Source of the DNA: Luidia sarsii
Taxonomy: Eukaryota > Echinodermata > Asteroidea > Paxillosida > Luidiidae
Direction of reading: 5' to 3'
NCBI GenBank assembly: GCA_949987565.1
Contig: OX465114.1
Span: forward strand, 1,116,001 to 1,180,000
Length of the DNA stretch: 64,000 nucleotides
Under the pieces are notes generated by a model. It was not told the origin of the DNA, did not search any database, and saw only the letters and a program-made list of their open reading frames with translations. Below are positions 1 through 11,549 of the stretch, in pieces (within the stretch, counting starts at the first letter, position 1; every line of letters begins with the position of its first letter). Both the position numbers and the translations under genes were made by a program.

Positions 1-65
1 AGGATAATCCTAAGGGGCCTTGGTGGGGGGAGGGGGGTGGACGTGTGGGTGCTCACTGCTCACTT
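1..65 (-). repeat. PLE 3'-UTR-like fragment at the left window edge
   Basis: This stretch resembles 60,070-60,160: both contain a GGATWATCCTAAGG-like start, a G-rich middle and GGGTGCTCACTGC near the end. At 60 kb the same sequence lies in the 3' untranslated part of an antisense Penelope-like element, so this is probably a cut-off fragment of that family. The judgement is by eye. Confidence 0.4.
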
Positions 66-354
66 CCCAATGGACTTGTCCCTAGCCACTCAGGGACCTG
101 CCTGTACGGTGCCATCCATGGCACGCCCAGAGAGAGGGAGAGCCCCCCCCCCTCGCCACCGAGCTGCGTGACGTCACACAATTAAACCACATCATGTACT
201 ATTGCCAAACATCTCTGACATTGTATTTTCATAGGTAAACCTCGCTAACAATAACGACTTCACTGTAAACAACACATTTTATAACATTTGTTGACTACAG
301 TAATAAGCAAAAATGTTGCAAACTGCGTACTGACTAAAATGACCAAAAAGTTAA

Positions 355-830
355 TATCAAACATAAGCAGGGCCTGACATTTCGATCCTAGCAGGACCTT
401 TCTCAGAGGCAGAATGACAGGGACAAAACAAATAGGAATGGGAAAGTAACAGAGACATGGATGACAGAGGACAAAGGGGATAGCTGGTAGGGTGAGATCA
501 AAGGGAAGGGCAGGGGTTTGGGTTGGCATTAGATAGTGGAAGGGGGAAACATCAAAGGGAAAAGGTGAAAGAGAGGAGTTGGGGAGAGAACACAAAGGAG
601 GGGTTATTGGTTCACATGCAAGGTGTTCGTCATTCACCTTCTGGATGTTGAGGCCATGTGCTTGAATTGTCCAAAGATGCTTCATCCACATTGTTTTGGC
701 TTAAATAGACAGCTTACTAAGATGACCAAGTGATTCTATGCCCAGAACACTCATATCTGATATGGAAGGATAGGGGAGATTGAAGTGACACCCTACTGGT
801 GTATCCAATTATTCAGTTCTAGTGGTATTT
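355..830 (-). pseudogene. Penelope-like element 3' remnant (end of GIY-YIG ORF plus tail)
   Basis: Read on the minus strand, the C-terminal end of the PLE polyprotein is recognisable (MWMKHLWTIQAHGLNIQ), followed by a low-complexity Pro/Leu-rich untranslated segment and the tail motif AGGTCCTGCTAGGATCGAAA. The same block ends the fuller PLE at 23.3-23.7 kb. Only the last few hundred bases remain, so it is not functional. A second antisense copy lies in the duplicate at 20,098-20,640. Confidence 0.75.
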
Positions 831-1165
831 TTTGTTGATATTCAAAAATATTGGAAACTGCTTACTGACTAAAATTACCAAAAAGCAAATCTCAAAATTT
901 AGTGGGCCTGACGGTTTGATCCTAGCAGGACCTTTCTCAAAGGCAGAGTGATCTTTCCCCTCCTCTATGTAATCCCTACCCTACTCCTTGCCCTTCCCTT
1001 TGATCTCACCCTACTAGCTTCACTCTTTGTCCTTTGTTTCTCATCCGTGTCCTATTCACTCTCTTTCCTCTTCCTTCGTGTACAGGTATCTGTTTCTGCC
1101 TTTGAGAAAGCTCCTGCTAGGATCAAAACGTCGGGCCCACTAAATTTTGATATTCTTTTGTTTAA
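831..1165. mobile_element. Two inverted PLE tails, head to head
   Basis: The part 831-946 is a minus-strand PLE tail (AAACTGCTTACTGACTAAAA, then GGGCCTGACG and AGCAGGACCTTTCTC). It joins directly to a plus-strand PLE 3'-UTR (947-1160) ending in CTCCTGCTAGGATCAAAACG and GGGCCCACTAAATTTTGA. The pair is absent from duplicate copy B, so it was added after the duplication or lost there. No coding capacity is visible. Confidence 0.65.
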
Positions 1166-1261
1166 ATAAAATACACCTGAGATTAGACACTGGGCACATG
1201 AGGGTGTCTAGTAACCCAACTTAACGTATTTGAATGATATTCTTTTCCACATATCCTGCAG

Positions 1262-1546
1262 GTGTTTGATGGTGCAACAGGCAGGTACCAGACTACATTT
1301 GGGTCACGAGGCAGTGGACCCAACCAGCTGGACGGGCCAGTAGCCATTGCCATCGATTCCATGGGCTTTGTGGCCGTGGCAGAGCAAGGCAACCACCGTG
1401 TCCAACTGTTCACTCCTCGCTGGGAATCCTTCCACATGCTACGCAACCAAGAAGATCCTTTTAAATCTCCTCAGGGTGTAATCTTCACCAGGCGCAAGGA
1501 GTTAGTCGTCTGTGACTATGGCAATCACAGGATCCAATTATTCTGA
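1262..1546 (+). CDS. NHL-repeat protein, terminal coding exon (copy A, partial gene)
   Basis: This is the last coding exon of an NHL-repeat (TRIM2/3/71-like) protein. It starts after a TATCCTGCAG acceptor in phase 0 and runs 94 codons to a TGA. It holds the last two to three blades of an NHL beta-propeller: a VFDGATG strand, a blade around PVAIAIDSMGFVAVAE...HRVQLF, and a final blade GVIF...LVVCDYGNHRIQLF that ends the protein. NHL propellers usually bind RNA or protein partners; which one cannot be read here. Upstream exons must lie left of the window. Copy B's exon (23,723) differs at roughly a dozen residues but is also fully open, so both copies look maintained. The start is an exon border, not an initiation codon. 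Confidence 0.8.
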   Translation: MFDGATGRYQTTFGSRGSGPNQLDGPVAIAIDSMGFVAVAEQGNHRVQLFTPRWESFHMLRNQEDPFKSPQGVIFTRRKELVVCDYGNHRIQLF

Positions 1547-2524
1547 ATGCATACCTTTCACTTGTTCCTTTTCATTTGAGTCAGTCAGCAATTTTCTGTC
1601 ATTTCTGTAAGGATTCATCACTTGAATTAAGTATAACTGTAAATTCAGATATGATTGCATCAGTCAATATTTTATTGACACTGAGGTTTGTATATTTTGG
1701 GTATAACTATATTGTTTTATATTTTGGATTACTTCAGACTGTAACCGATGCATAACTGTTAATGAAGTTTGATAATCAGCATACATATGAGACTAAATTC
1801 TTGCAGACAAATGTAGGTAACCAGGACTGAAGCTTGAAAGAAAACTAACCATTGAATGAGGCATGTATCCATAGCAACCAATACAGCAAGCAACTCACTC
1901 CATACATGCTGTGTTCTGCTTATATAGGCCTATGTGCAGTCAATTTGCACTGTCTGTACAGTGTGTCCTTTCCCATGCCGTTACCCGTCATGGTCAAAGA
2001 TCAAACTTGATCTCTTCAATGATAAGACCTTTAGGTGACTTTGGGGATGTTCATGAGTGGTTTCTGAGTGATTTGGGGGTTGTACATTCTGTAGGCCAAA
2101 TTCAAGTGACACTGATGATCCCATGGCAACCATACCTGCAAAACAGTAATGGCATCCGTTGCATTGTGTGTACCATGTAGACACAGCATGTGTATTGCAT
2201 GGCCTATGTTATCATCACAAGCACAAGTCCCTAGACTTTGCATTCAAACTATCCTTTTTGTATAATGTCACATCTTTGGCATCAACGTTAGGTTTGTGAA
2301 ACAACCTCTTGGCTATGGGACTAGCATCATTTCTATTTTGTTCTGTATAAAGTTGCCAGATATTTAGCCAGCCTTTCTTCTTGCGCCCACGAATATACAT
2401 CTCATCACCATCAATTGTTAATAGCATCTAGTTGAGCCATTCAAAATGCTTCCATACTTATTTTTTGGTGTAATATAGACAAGTATTATTCCAAAGATTC
2501 CATTCAATAGTGCGGACTTTTGAG
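1547..2524 (+). other. 3' flank of NHL copy A, no gene seen
   Basis: AT-rich sequence shared with 24,008-24,648 up to about 2117, probably the 3' UTR and flank of the NHL gene. Beyond 2117 the sequence is unique within the window. Short ORFs here are not convincing. Confidence 0.5.
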
Positions 2525-2690
2525 CTTAGTGATATCCAAAAATGTTGCAAACTGCTTAATTACTGACTAAAATTACCAAAATGAAAATTTCAAAATTGAG
2601 TAGGCCTGACGTTCTGATCCCAGCACTACCTTTCTCAAAAGTTTTGCTAGGATCGAAACATCAGGCTCACTAAATTTTGAAATTTTGAGC
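2525..2690. mobile_element. PLE-derived palindromic mini-element, degraded
   Basis: It begins with ATATCCAAAAATGTTGCAAA and CTGACTAAAATTACCAAAAT, then carries an antisense tail (TAGGCCTGACGTTCTGATCC) facing a sense tail (TTGCTAGGATCGAAACATCAG). This is the layout of the better preserved copy at 25,913-26,078. No target-site duplication was recognised. Confidence 0.6.
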
Positions 2691-2767
2691 TTTCAGAATT
2701 ATTTCACTGAATAATTTTCAGTTTTCAGGTTCTTTTTTCCCTTTATGTTTTTATTATAGTCATTATT

Positions 2768-4656
2768 AGCTTTTCCGCCGCTTCCAGGGAAGCGGAAAAG
2801 CTATATCTGTTGTTAAGCTTTTTCTTAGTCTTCTTCTTCTTCTCCCCCAAAGCCCATAGACAATGCACAGGGGTTTTGTAAGCACGACTTTGGTCATTGA
2901 ACAGACTTGGATTTTTTTCAAACGTGGCAAATGCATAAAGCCCATGCTGAAATTGATCCTAAACACCTTGATATCATCATGACGTAATCACGTGTCACGT
3001 GACCTTGCTTTAAAGGGGCAAATTTCAAAATCCATTAAAAGCAAAAGTACAAGTTCGTTTGGTTTCAACTTTGCACTGTATCTAAGTTGGGAAAAGTTGT
3101 ATCCAAAAATTGCCATCAATTGACCTTGACGTCATCTCATGAATATTTATGAGGTCATGAACTTTTCAGATTTTCACATTGAAATGAGCATATTTGAACA
3201 ACGGAGCAAGATTTTTAATTTTTTTTTTTTGATATCTATTCCGGATGTAGATTAGAAACACCCAAATGGGCCAAAATGTCATGACGCAATCGTGACGTCA
3301 TCAAAATGCGTGTTTTCAAATCACATATTTGCCATTGGACAATCTTCTCGAAATTTGTTGGGCAGTTAGCTATTGGGCTAGACATTCTAAATCTTGAGTT
3401 GGGAATTAATTAACCATTGTTCAGAATTGTTATGATTTTTTTAATATTATAATGTAGTCCCATACACTTTGTGCACATAATATGCACGTGCGTTTTGGGG
3501 TAGGAATGGAGGGTACGGGTTCGAAACCCAGTGACGTAAACTCTCTTTTTTTCGTCCGTCACAAATCCAATTAAAACGACGCGAAATGGGCCTCAACCTA
3601 TCATAGAATAAAATTATAAACATATGTATTTTGTTCTGTTTTTCTCTGTCTGTTTTTGCTTGGGTGGTCACGTGATAGCTCTTTAAAGGGCCAAACTGGC
3701 ATGTGCAATCATGCCGCGATCTCAGATCCCACACGTGACAGTGCTTTAAAGGGGCAACTTGTACACTACACTGTAGTCATTAATTATGGCTTCACGTAGG
3801 TAGATCTAAACTTCAGACGAAGATTACTACCTGAACGAAGAAAAAATCGTATTTTATTTTGTCTTCAACCGACTCAACATATACCCCGGATTGAAAATAT
3901 CAAAACATATTTCAGGAATTTCCTTTGTTTTTCATTGTTTAGGTTTTTTATACTAAGGGCCATAGGTTTGTGTACAAATTAGCTGTGAAATCCATTAAGG
4001 GCCTAATATCAAATACAAATGGCTTCAAACTTGGCACATACTTAGGTTAGTAGATGGAGATTCATTGCAAAAAGTGAGATCATCATGACGTCATCAGGGG
4101 GTCACGTGACAGGTCATTAAAATGTCAAACTTCAAACTTAATTATTAGCAAAAGTATCGGTTAGTTTGGTTTCAATTTTGCAGCATATCTAAGTTGGGAA
4201 AAGATGTATCCAAAAATAGCCCTCATTCGATCGTGACGTAATCTCATGAATATTAATGAGGTCATAAACTTTTAAGATGTTAACATTCAATTGAGCATAT
4301 TTGGCCAACGGAGCGAGATTTTTTTCATTTTTTCTTTGATATCTATTGGGGACATGGTTTAGAAACACCTTCCGGAGCCAAAATGTCGTTACGCAATCAT
4401 GACGTCATCAAAATGTGTGATTTTAAAACACATATAAGGCATTGGCCGATCATCTCGAAATTTGGTATGTCGTTAGCTATCGTGCTAGACATTCCAAATC
4501 TAAAGTTTGGAACCGAAGGACCATTGTTTATATTTTTTATGAATTTTTGAATACCACACTCGAGTCCCATAGGCTTTGTGCACAAAATATGTACATGCGT
4601 TTTGGAGTAGGAATGGGGCTATTCTATGACTTGTTAACAACAGAAGCGGAAAAGCT
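2768..4656. mobile_element. 1.9-kb repeat element with terminal inverted repeats
   Basis: The left end AGCTTTTCCGC and CTGTTGTTAA (2768-2816, split by a small hairpin) is the reverse complement of the right end TTAACAACAGAAGCGGAAAAGCT at about 4634-4656. Inside, about 600 bp are present twice in direct orientation (about 2880-3480 and 4020-4600) at roughly 80 percent similarity by eye. Both copies carry ATGACGTCATCA-type palindromes and CATGAATATT. No transposase ORF is visible, so it is probably a non-autonomous DNA element or a degraded composite. Confidence 0.6.
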
Positions 4657-6140
4657 CTATGCTCTGTTTCACAACAGACATATATTTCTCGTTTCTTTTG
4701 TGTCCAGTATTGTGATGTGTAAAGTGTATGTATAATCTGGAAAATTCAATAAATGAAATACATGTAGATATAACTGAATAAATGAAATATTATGGGAAAG
4801 GAATTAACTTATTGAATGTTTACCTTCTGTCAGTGTGATAGGAAAAGGGAGAAAGAAAAACAAACATTGGGATGAGGTATCAAGTCAAGATGGATGGTTG
4901 ATAAAGACCCAAATCAATAAGAATCATTGTGTATCTTGTCTGCAATCCATCTTCATTGTTGGCTGACATCACCTACTGGATCACACAGCAAGGTTGGACC
5001 ACTACACAACCATCGAGCTGCAATTCATTTCATTCAAAATCTTTATCTTGCTGCATGAAACAAAGAAATAAAATAAGTATTTCTTTCAAACTCATATTAG
5101 ATTCTACTTCATTGCAATGATTAATAATTTTTATCCTACAATTGACAAAATGCAACATTTAGAACAAAATAATCTACAAACTGCACTTTGTTGAAAAGCA
5201 ACAGCCTGATACCATTCCATTGTTCTAAACACGAAACAACAAAGTTTGAAAGAAGAATAGATATTCATTAAAATGCAGAAAACATTCATATCAGTATATC
5301 TTTATTAGTTGTTTTACAGCATGTACAAAAGTGCTATGGAACCATAAGCTAGGCCGTGTCTGAATATATTGGCTGCGGCTAGAAGTATCACGCAACCCTA
5401 TGGGAACTGGCTGCAGCCGCTTGTTGACGACTTCCATAGACTCGTGTGTACTTGCAAGCCATAGCCAATGGATTGGCACGCAGCCTTAGAGTTGTTTATG
5501 CCTGTCCACGTTTTGGGTATAGCGCCCTCTCTTGATTGTAGTTCCTGCAATGTTTACATTCATTCATAGACTGGTTCCCGTCTTATTTCCTCATAGGAGA
5601 GCACGTGAGACGTCTGGAGACCAGATAGGGGACAGTAACCACCCTGTACTCACGTTGCTCACTCTTCAGCTCCGAATTCCTCTCGTTTTCCACTATTTCT
5701 GAATTTGCAAGCCTCGTCCTGCGTCTTTGCAAGCATCAGCCGTAAGTAGGTTAGACAGTAGGAATGTTGAATTGCTATGAATGGTGTATTTGAGGATGTT
5801 TTTGGCTTGGATGTTTGTGCATGTTGTAATGTAAGCATTGGTGCGTGTGTTTGACGTCAACTCGGTGCGTGAGCAACTCGGGGGCAAATGCATGTAACCC
5901 CGGTCACACTAGTTCAGTAGTTGGCCTCAACACGCCCACGTTGCCGTCCAAATTACCCAAAGCACTAGCAGTCAATTTACACTCAAATATTGTCAATATA
6001 GTACAGTGTTATAGCCAGGGTATTTTTAGTGGTGGTTCAAATTTCACCAACAAGATTCCAAGAAGTCATTCTCGTGAACGAAGCCTCGCGATTAGCGAAT
6101 AGCGGCTGTGGTCAAAATGATGGCAACAAAACTTGTATTT
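4657..6140. other. Non-coding stretch, no gene recognised
   Basis: AT-rich sequence with short unsupported ORFs. A MITE-like segment (5351-5487) lies in it. The part near 5575-5590 (CTGGTTCCCGTC) resembles the hairpin at 28,653-28,711. Confidence 0.4.
5351..5487. mobile_element. MITE-like segment related to 62,015-62,134
   Basis: It starts with TAGGCCGTGTCTG and ends near GGCACGCAGCCTTAG. This imitates the TAGGCCGTGTCC...GGACACGGCCTTA ends of the clearer element at 62 kb. The inverted repeat is imperfect, so this is a tentative family call. Confidence 0.35.
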
Positions 6141-6275
6141 AATACTATTGTGATACTTTCGTCCACATTGGTCAGCTTGAAGAAAAGTCCTTATAACTGG
6201 AGGATACTATTGTAGATACCAATTAAATCAACTGTACTGCAAGTTTTGTTGTAATCATGTTCAGTGTATAAATTA

Positions 6276-7162
6276 GTTGCGGTAACCGTAACCCTCATCC
6301 TCCCGAAGGTCGGAGACCTGAGGGTTACGGGAACGTATGTACAAAATTATAGCGAGGTTTTTGTTTTTACCATTTTGGAAACACCACTGTCCCGATCGCC
6401 CCCTTTTTCCACCCTTTTGAAAATCGCCACTCACAATCTAAGGACATGCACTTGATCCCAAATGTATACTGAATGTGATCAGATAACTCAAAACATCGTG
6501 GGTAAAATACTTTTCCGAAAAACGGGCAGAAACTCACCAAAATACTGTCTGTAAATGTCCCGTCAACGTCTCCGCGAGGTTCGGAATCCGAACCTGGCGC
6601 CTCGACCAATCAGCGCTTAGTCTCGTGACGTATATCCCGCACGACGGCTATTTGCTGTTTCGCAATAACAGTCCACACTCGTGGTGCGCGCGCAGGTCAT
6701 CGTCCTGTGAAGAGCCGACTGGTACTGTATACAACCATGGATATGCGCGCGCACCACGAGTGTGGACTGTTATTGCGAAACAGCAAATAACCGTCGTGCG
6801 GGATATACGTCACGAGACTAAGCGCTGATTGGTCGAGGCGCCAGGTTCGGATTCCGAACCTGGCGGAGACGTTGACGGGACATTTACAGACAGTATTTTG
6901 GTGAGTTTCTGCCCGTTTTTCGGAAAAGTATTTTACCCACGATGTTTTGAGTTATCTGATCACATTCAGTATACATTTGGGATCAAGTGCATGTCCTTAG
7001 ATTGTGTGTGGCGATTTTCAAAAGGGTGGAAAAAGGGGGCGATCGGGACAGTGGTGTTTCCAAAATGGTAAAAACAAAAACCTCGCTATAATTTTGTACA
7101 TACGTTCCCGTAACCCTCAGGTCTCCGACCTTCGGGAGGATGAGGGTTACGGTTACCGCAAC
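6276..7162. mobile_element. Fold-back (long palindrome) DNA element, complete copy
   Basis: The 887-bp element is one imperfect palindrome. The left end GTTGCGGTAACCGTAACCC is repeated inverted at the right end (GGGTTACGGTTACCGCAAC), and the arms pair almost throughout; the centre is near 6719 between two CGCGCGCACC-type blocks. It is flanked by TA on both sides, as expected of Tc1/mariner-like target duplication. Each arm holds an 80-codon ORF beginning MVEAPGSDSEP beside a CCAATCAGCGC box, an effect of the recent copying. No transposase is present, so it would need one in trans. Confidence 0.75.
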
Positions 7163-7164
7163 TA

Positions 7165-9290
7165 TGTATAAATCATTAATAAACAAGTAAAGTGAACAAC
7201 AAAACTTGAAGAATAATGTACCGTGCACTCGGTACATGTGCAATGATTAGTAGACTTCCGCCAGCCCTTACAGTTGTTTTCTAACAAATAAACTAATGTT
7301 TATTACAGTTATACTAGTGATGTTTCAACTTTCGCGGTCAACCAAAGTGTATTTTCTAGAATTCTAGAAAATTTGAGAAGGATTTTACACTAATTTCTTG
7401 AGATATGTGAAGTTGAAAATTGCAAAATCGCTCCGTGCGGCAGCGGTAGATCGAGCCAAAATGACGGAGAAAAAAAGTCAAACTAGCGTTTTCCCTTCGC
7501 CGTCCAAATTTGTCAATTTTACCCACAAATTGAAGCCTGTATTCTCTTCTTTCTATTCATATCACTAGATCAATAACGAAGGGAATAATATTAAACTACG
7601 CGGAAACAACATTCGGAGACAAACGATGAAAGTAGCGTATTTTAGTTATTAACGATTTCCCTTCGCGACGTTAGCGAGTTTTGCAAGTCTAGATGTGGTT
7701 TCCGCCTCTAGGTAAAGCCATAGCGACACTACAGGAGCAGTAGGGCCGAAACCAGACTACAAGCGGCACATGTGACATGACACAACACGTCTTTTGCGCA
7801 TGCACAGCGGCCACATTGCTGCATACGATCGAGTACGCTGCGCTACTCAAGCCTGATTGAACTTCCAGAAGTATTAGCGAGACGGTTACGCTACAAAAAA
7901 GTACAATTTGCTTTACTACCGAAACCAAACATAGATTGGGATAATAATGGGGTGAAAATAGTGCCGGTCGGAAGCATTGTTTTTCACCAGGAGTGGTGGA
8001 CGGAAATTACCCGTGCTGGTCGGCCCCGTCCACCGCCGACCAGCGTAGAGCTATAACACTGGTCATCGATTAAGAGAACTCTGAAATGAAAAACACCGAA
8101 GCTTAACTATTAGCTGTGCAGGCACCCGATGTTCCCCCATTAAAGTTACGGGAGGAATGGCCCATGGTGAACATCCAGGGAGCCATTGGAGTGCCTGACA
8201 CAAAACATTGAAGTAACTGTCCTAATGCCTCCATTGTATGCCAGAGCAGCTGCAAATGGACAAATCACTTTATTGGCCATTATAGGAGCTAATTTTTTTA
8301 AATTTATTTCCCACCATGTCTGTCAAATTCCCGCCCAAAACTGCTTCAAAAGCGCGAATGTCTTCCAAGACTATACAGGATACAATTCCCCAACTGAACC
8401 GTTGGGAGGAAGATGGCTCTTGGTGCACATCCAAGAAACCAAAACCAATAACTGGTGATGATACAAGTACATGTATGTATGCACATGCTCGATTCAAAAT
8501 GCACTTCTCATAAAGTACATATTACAAGGTGGAGACGGGGTGGAGGCGGGTAATGAAATATTTTTAAAGTTGGCACATTGCCTGATTGTAACCCATACAT
8601 GTACAAAGGCTGTGACAAACTGAAAACTTTTTACATCCCATTCACGTAAACAGGGACTAGTAAAAAGTACAATGTAGACAGCAGTGCAGACTGTACATGT
8701 ACATGTACACATTGCATGTACTGTACAGTACACTGTGCAGGGCTAGAAAAACTTGCTGCGGGCTAGCAAAAAACTAAATTTACTAGCCCGGTGGGCTGGT
8801 TAATAAAAAAACTGAAGTGCGAGGCCTGTTAAAGGTTTTGTCACTACAGCTCTCTCATTGGCCAAAATTCTCTACTGTGATTGGCTGACACATATGCTCA
8901 TTGGTCTGTGGAGCCTTTTGGGCAAAACTGTGTTTCTCAAAAATGTTGTAAAGTCAATTTAGCCAGCATGCTTTCCTCACATTCTACACATGTCTGCAGA
9001 TAATGAAAGCTGCTAAAAAATAGTACCTTACGCTCCAAGCACCACTTCTAGATAGTTAAGCATGGAAGAGATTCTTCAGTTTTTCTTGTCTGCATGACAC
9101 CACCCTGTACCAAGGCCCACCCCACACACAATGGGGTCTGACCAATCACGTAAGGGGGACCAGAGGTTGAACCCTACCCCACAACCATCTGCAGACATTC
9201 CTGATACCATCAGGCACTGAGCGCATGACCCGAAGGGCAAAACCCCAAAAGCTATCGGGAAAAAAGCAAACAGAATGAGCCAAAGTCTAT
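7165..9290. other. Non-coding stretch, no gene recognised
   Basis: Contains a GC-rich GACCAGC/GCTGGTC pair near 8010-8045, a TACATGTA-type tract at about 8690-8735 and a repeat-like GGGCTAG...CTAGCCC segment at about 8740-8800. An open 65-codon frame at 8316-8513 was not recognised. Confidence 0.35.
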
Positions 9291-10765
9291 TGGAGGCTAT
9301 GGGTGGCTTGAGGCCTATGTGACAAGCGCTGTACCAGGGGATATGGTGGTGAACTTATGGATAGTGCGTGTCGTTTGTTTGTGTCAACAAGAGCTGGAGG
9401 CCCTCATTGGCCGACGAGTATGAAGACCAGCACAACATCACACTGTTACTAGGGAGTCTTTGACCATTTATGCAACCCCCCACCTGCCAAAAAGGGTCTT
9501 CCTTTGGGTGAGGAGCACCTCAAAATACTCATGGTTGATAGCGCATTAACAGATGGTTGGGTTGTACCTGTACATATTTAATGATCAAACTAAAATCTTG
9601 ACTAGATCAATATGCAGTGTGATCAGAATTCAGTGTACATTTTGTACTGCCAAACATAACTACATTCATAGTGGATGTATATGATTGAACCACACAACAG
9701 TCACGTACTCAGAATAATGCTTTATCTATACGTTGCATTTGACTTTGCCCTTTGGGCGATGGTAAGTATTAGTTAATATTAATTATTTTGGAACTGGGAA
9801 GGCCACCATCTAAGGGCTGGATAGCTCAGATTGGTGAGCGCTGATACATTCATCCATCTAGGTCTTGGGCTTAAGTCCTGGACCAGTCAAAGTTCTTGCA
9901 ATTTTTTAATTTTTTCAAAAAAATTCCCCTGAATCATTTTTTCCTTTGTTTGACTTGAATTGAAAAGCTGCATCCACTTTGTGTGATCCCTGAGCTGCCG
10001 TAGCCAGGTTTACAACAATTGGTTGTTTGCATCTGAATGAAAGCGGGGTTGTGAACTTGTGATCCCTGGAGAAATACTGACGGCCCCACCCCGGCAAAGA
10101 CTAGTTGACTATTAGAGATGGCCACCATGAGTGGCTGTTGAGTTTTGAGGCTACGTGACAAACACTGTATGGTGGTGAACATATTGATAGTGTGTGTAGT
10201 TTTTTTACATCAACAAGAGCTGGAGGCTCTCACTGGCCCACGAGTACCAAGGCAAGCTACAACTCAAAAAACAGTAATTTTTGTTAATTTTTTTTATTGT
10301 TGATAGATCAGTAAGAGATGGATGGGCTGTATATAATGCATTGTGATAAGAAAAGAATACACTGTACAGTGTGCTGTCAAGTGGAACTACATTCATAGTG
10401 GATGTATACATGATTGAACCACACAACAGTCACATACTCAGAACAATGCTATATCAATACGCCGCATTTGACTTTGCCCTTTGGGCGAGGCTGAATATTA
10501 GTGGTGTACGTTATAATTGTATGTGTACTTATGATCATTTCACCTTGACTGACACCTTGTTACCTGGGCACAACTTGGTAAGTTTGTGCCATTGTTCACT
10601 TCATTTTTTCCTTTGTTTTTCTTGAATTAAAAAAGCTGCATCCACTTTGTGTGATCCCCGAATGTTGTAGCCAGGTTTACAACAATTGGTTGTTTGCATC
10701 TGAATGAAAGTGGGGTTGTGACCCCTGGAGAAATACTGACGCCCCCACCCCGGCCACCATGTAAC
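9290..10765 (+). repeat. Tandem pair of a ~650-800-bp dispersed repeat
   Basis: Two direct copies (about 9290-10,105 and 10,110-10,765) share, in order, CAACAAGAGCTGGAGG, ACTACATTCATAGTGGATGT, CATTTGACTTTGCCCTTTGG, GCTGCATCCACTTTGTGTGA and GAGAAATACTGACG. A third partial copy resumes at 14,330-14,700 beyond the minisatellite, and a reversed fragment lies at 54,570-54,660. No coding potential is evident. Confidence 0.7.
9814..9888 (+). mobile_element. tRNA-derived SINE-like segment
   Basis: A tRNA-like A box (GGATAGCTCAGATTGGTGAGC) is followed about 40 bases later by a weak B box (GGGCTTAAGTCC) and a 3' strand (GGACCAGTC) that partly pairs with the 5' GGGCTGG. A normal anticodon arm cannot be folded, so this is a SINE head or a tRNA relic rather than a tRNA gene. 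Confidence 0.5.
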
Positions 10766-11029
10766 TGAATGAGCTAAAGTCTAATGGAGGGTATTAGGCC
10801 GTTGCACGTCCCCTTCTATCGTTTCACGTCGTAGCACATCTCTGAGAGCTAGAAATAAATGATCTAATTCTGTGTATTTTGCTACATGTATATATATTGA
10901 TGTGAAATTTGCTTGTTGGCACACGTCTTTTCCTGCAGTTTATGAGAAAGAAATTCATTTTGGCAGTTCAAAATCAGCGCGTTTTCCGTTCAGAGCGACC
11001 TGAAATGTGTTACGTAATGGTATCCAGTG

Positions 11030-11115
11030 AGGGGTGTCAACCAATCAGTTTCCATTATTGGGATCACGTGACTACATGTACGCTCGCAACTAAAGATGGC
11101 TGCCCCATGATCACA
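11030..11115 (+). promoter_or_regulatory. Promoter-like cluster (CCAAT, E-box, YY1-like)
   Basis: Within 85 bp there are CCAATCA (11,041), a CACGTGAC E-box (11,065) and AAGATGGCTGCC (11,092), which resembles YY1 sites near animal transcription starts. No first exon can be tied to it. Similar clusters can occur in repeats, so it is tentative. Confidence 0.25.
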
Positions 11116-11549
11116 TTGGTTAAGTGACAAAGTCGTTTTGTCGGAGATACATGTAATTCTAAACATATTTCCCTGATTGTCAATCATTTGACATCCTGCA
11201 ATCATCATCAGACATGTGAAATGGAGTGTATTTTAAATGTACATGTTTCAAAAACACGGTCCAAACTTTCACAGAAAAATTACTGGACAGAGGCTATTCA
11301 TAACCCGAGGTCAAGCTTATCACAAGCAGAGTATCTCCCGAAAACCGATCCCAACTGGTTCACAAACTCCATACTAAAACCTAGAAAACCAAACCCCTGG
11401 TGTTCAGCACCACCTACAACCCAGCGGTAAACCACCGTGACCTGCGATGGAAATGTTAACTATATAAAGGCAAAACTCCCCTTGCCTAAACAAACCCCCG
11501 TCCCAGACGATTCTGGTTTCTTTGAGAAACCAGACGAAACCCTGGACAC

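Larger units (their letters stand above)
64..2117 (+). repeat. Segmental duplication, copy A
   Basis: The stretch matches 19,852-24,648 in order: the CCAATGGACTT...GCCACTCAGGGACC block, an antisense PLE tail, the intron end with TTAGACACTGGGCACATGAG, the NHL terminal exon, and the 3' flank with TCAATGATAAGACC. Copy A lacks the 3-kb PLE found in copy B. It carries an extra pair of inverted PLE tails at 831-1165 that copy B lacks. It therefore gives the pre-insertion state of the copy B intron. Confidence 0.85.

Noticed and set aside
6367..7071. Conserved 80-codon MVEAPGSDSEP ORF in the fold-back arms as a gene
   Set aside because: All four copies lie in recently copied arms, and their few differences change amino acids; no sign of selection for protein.
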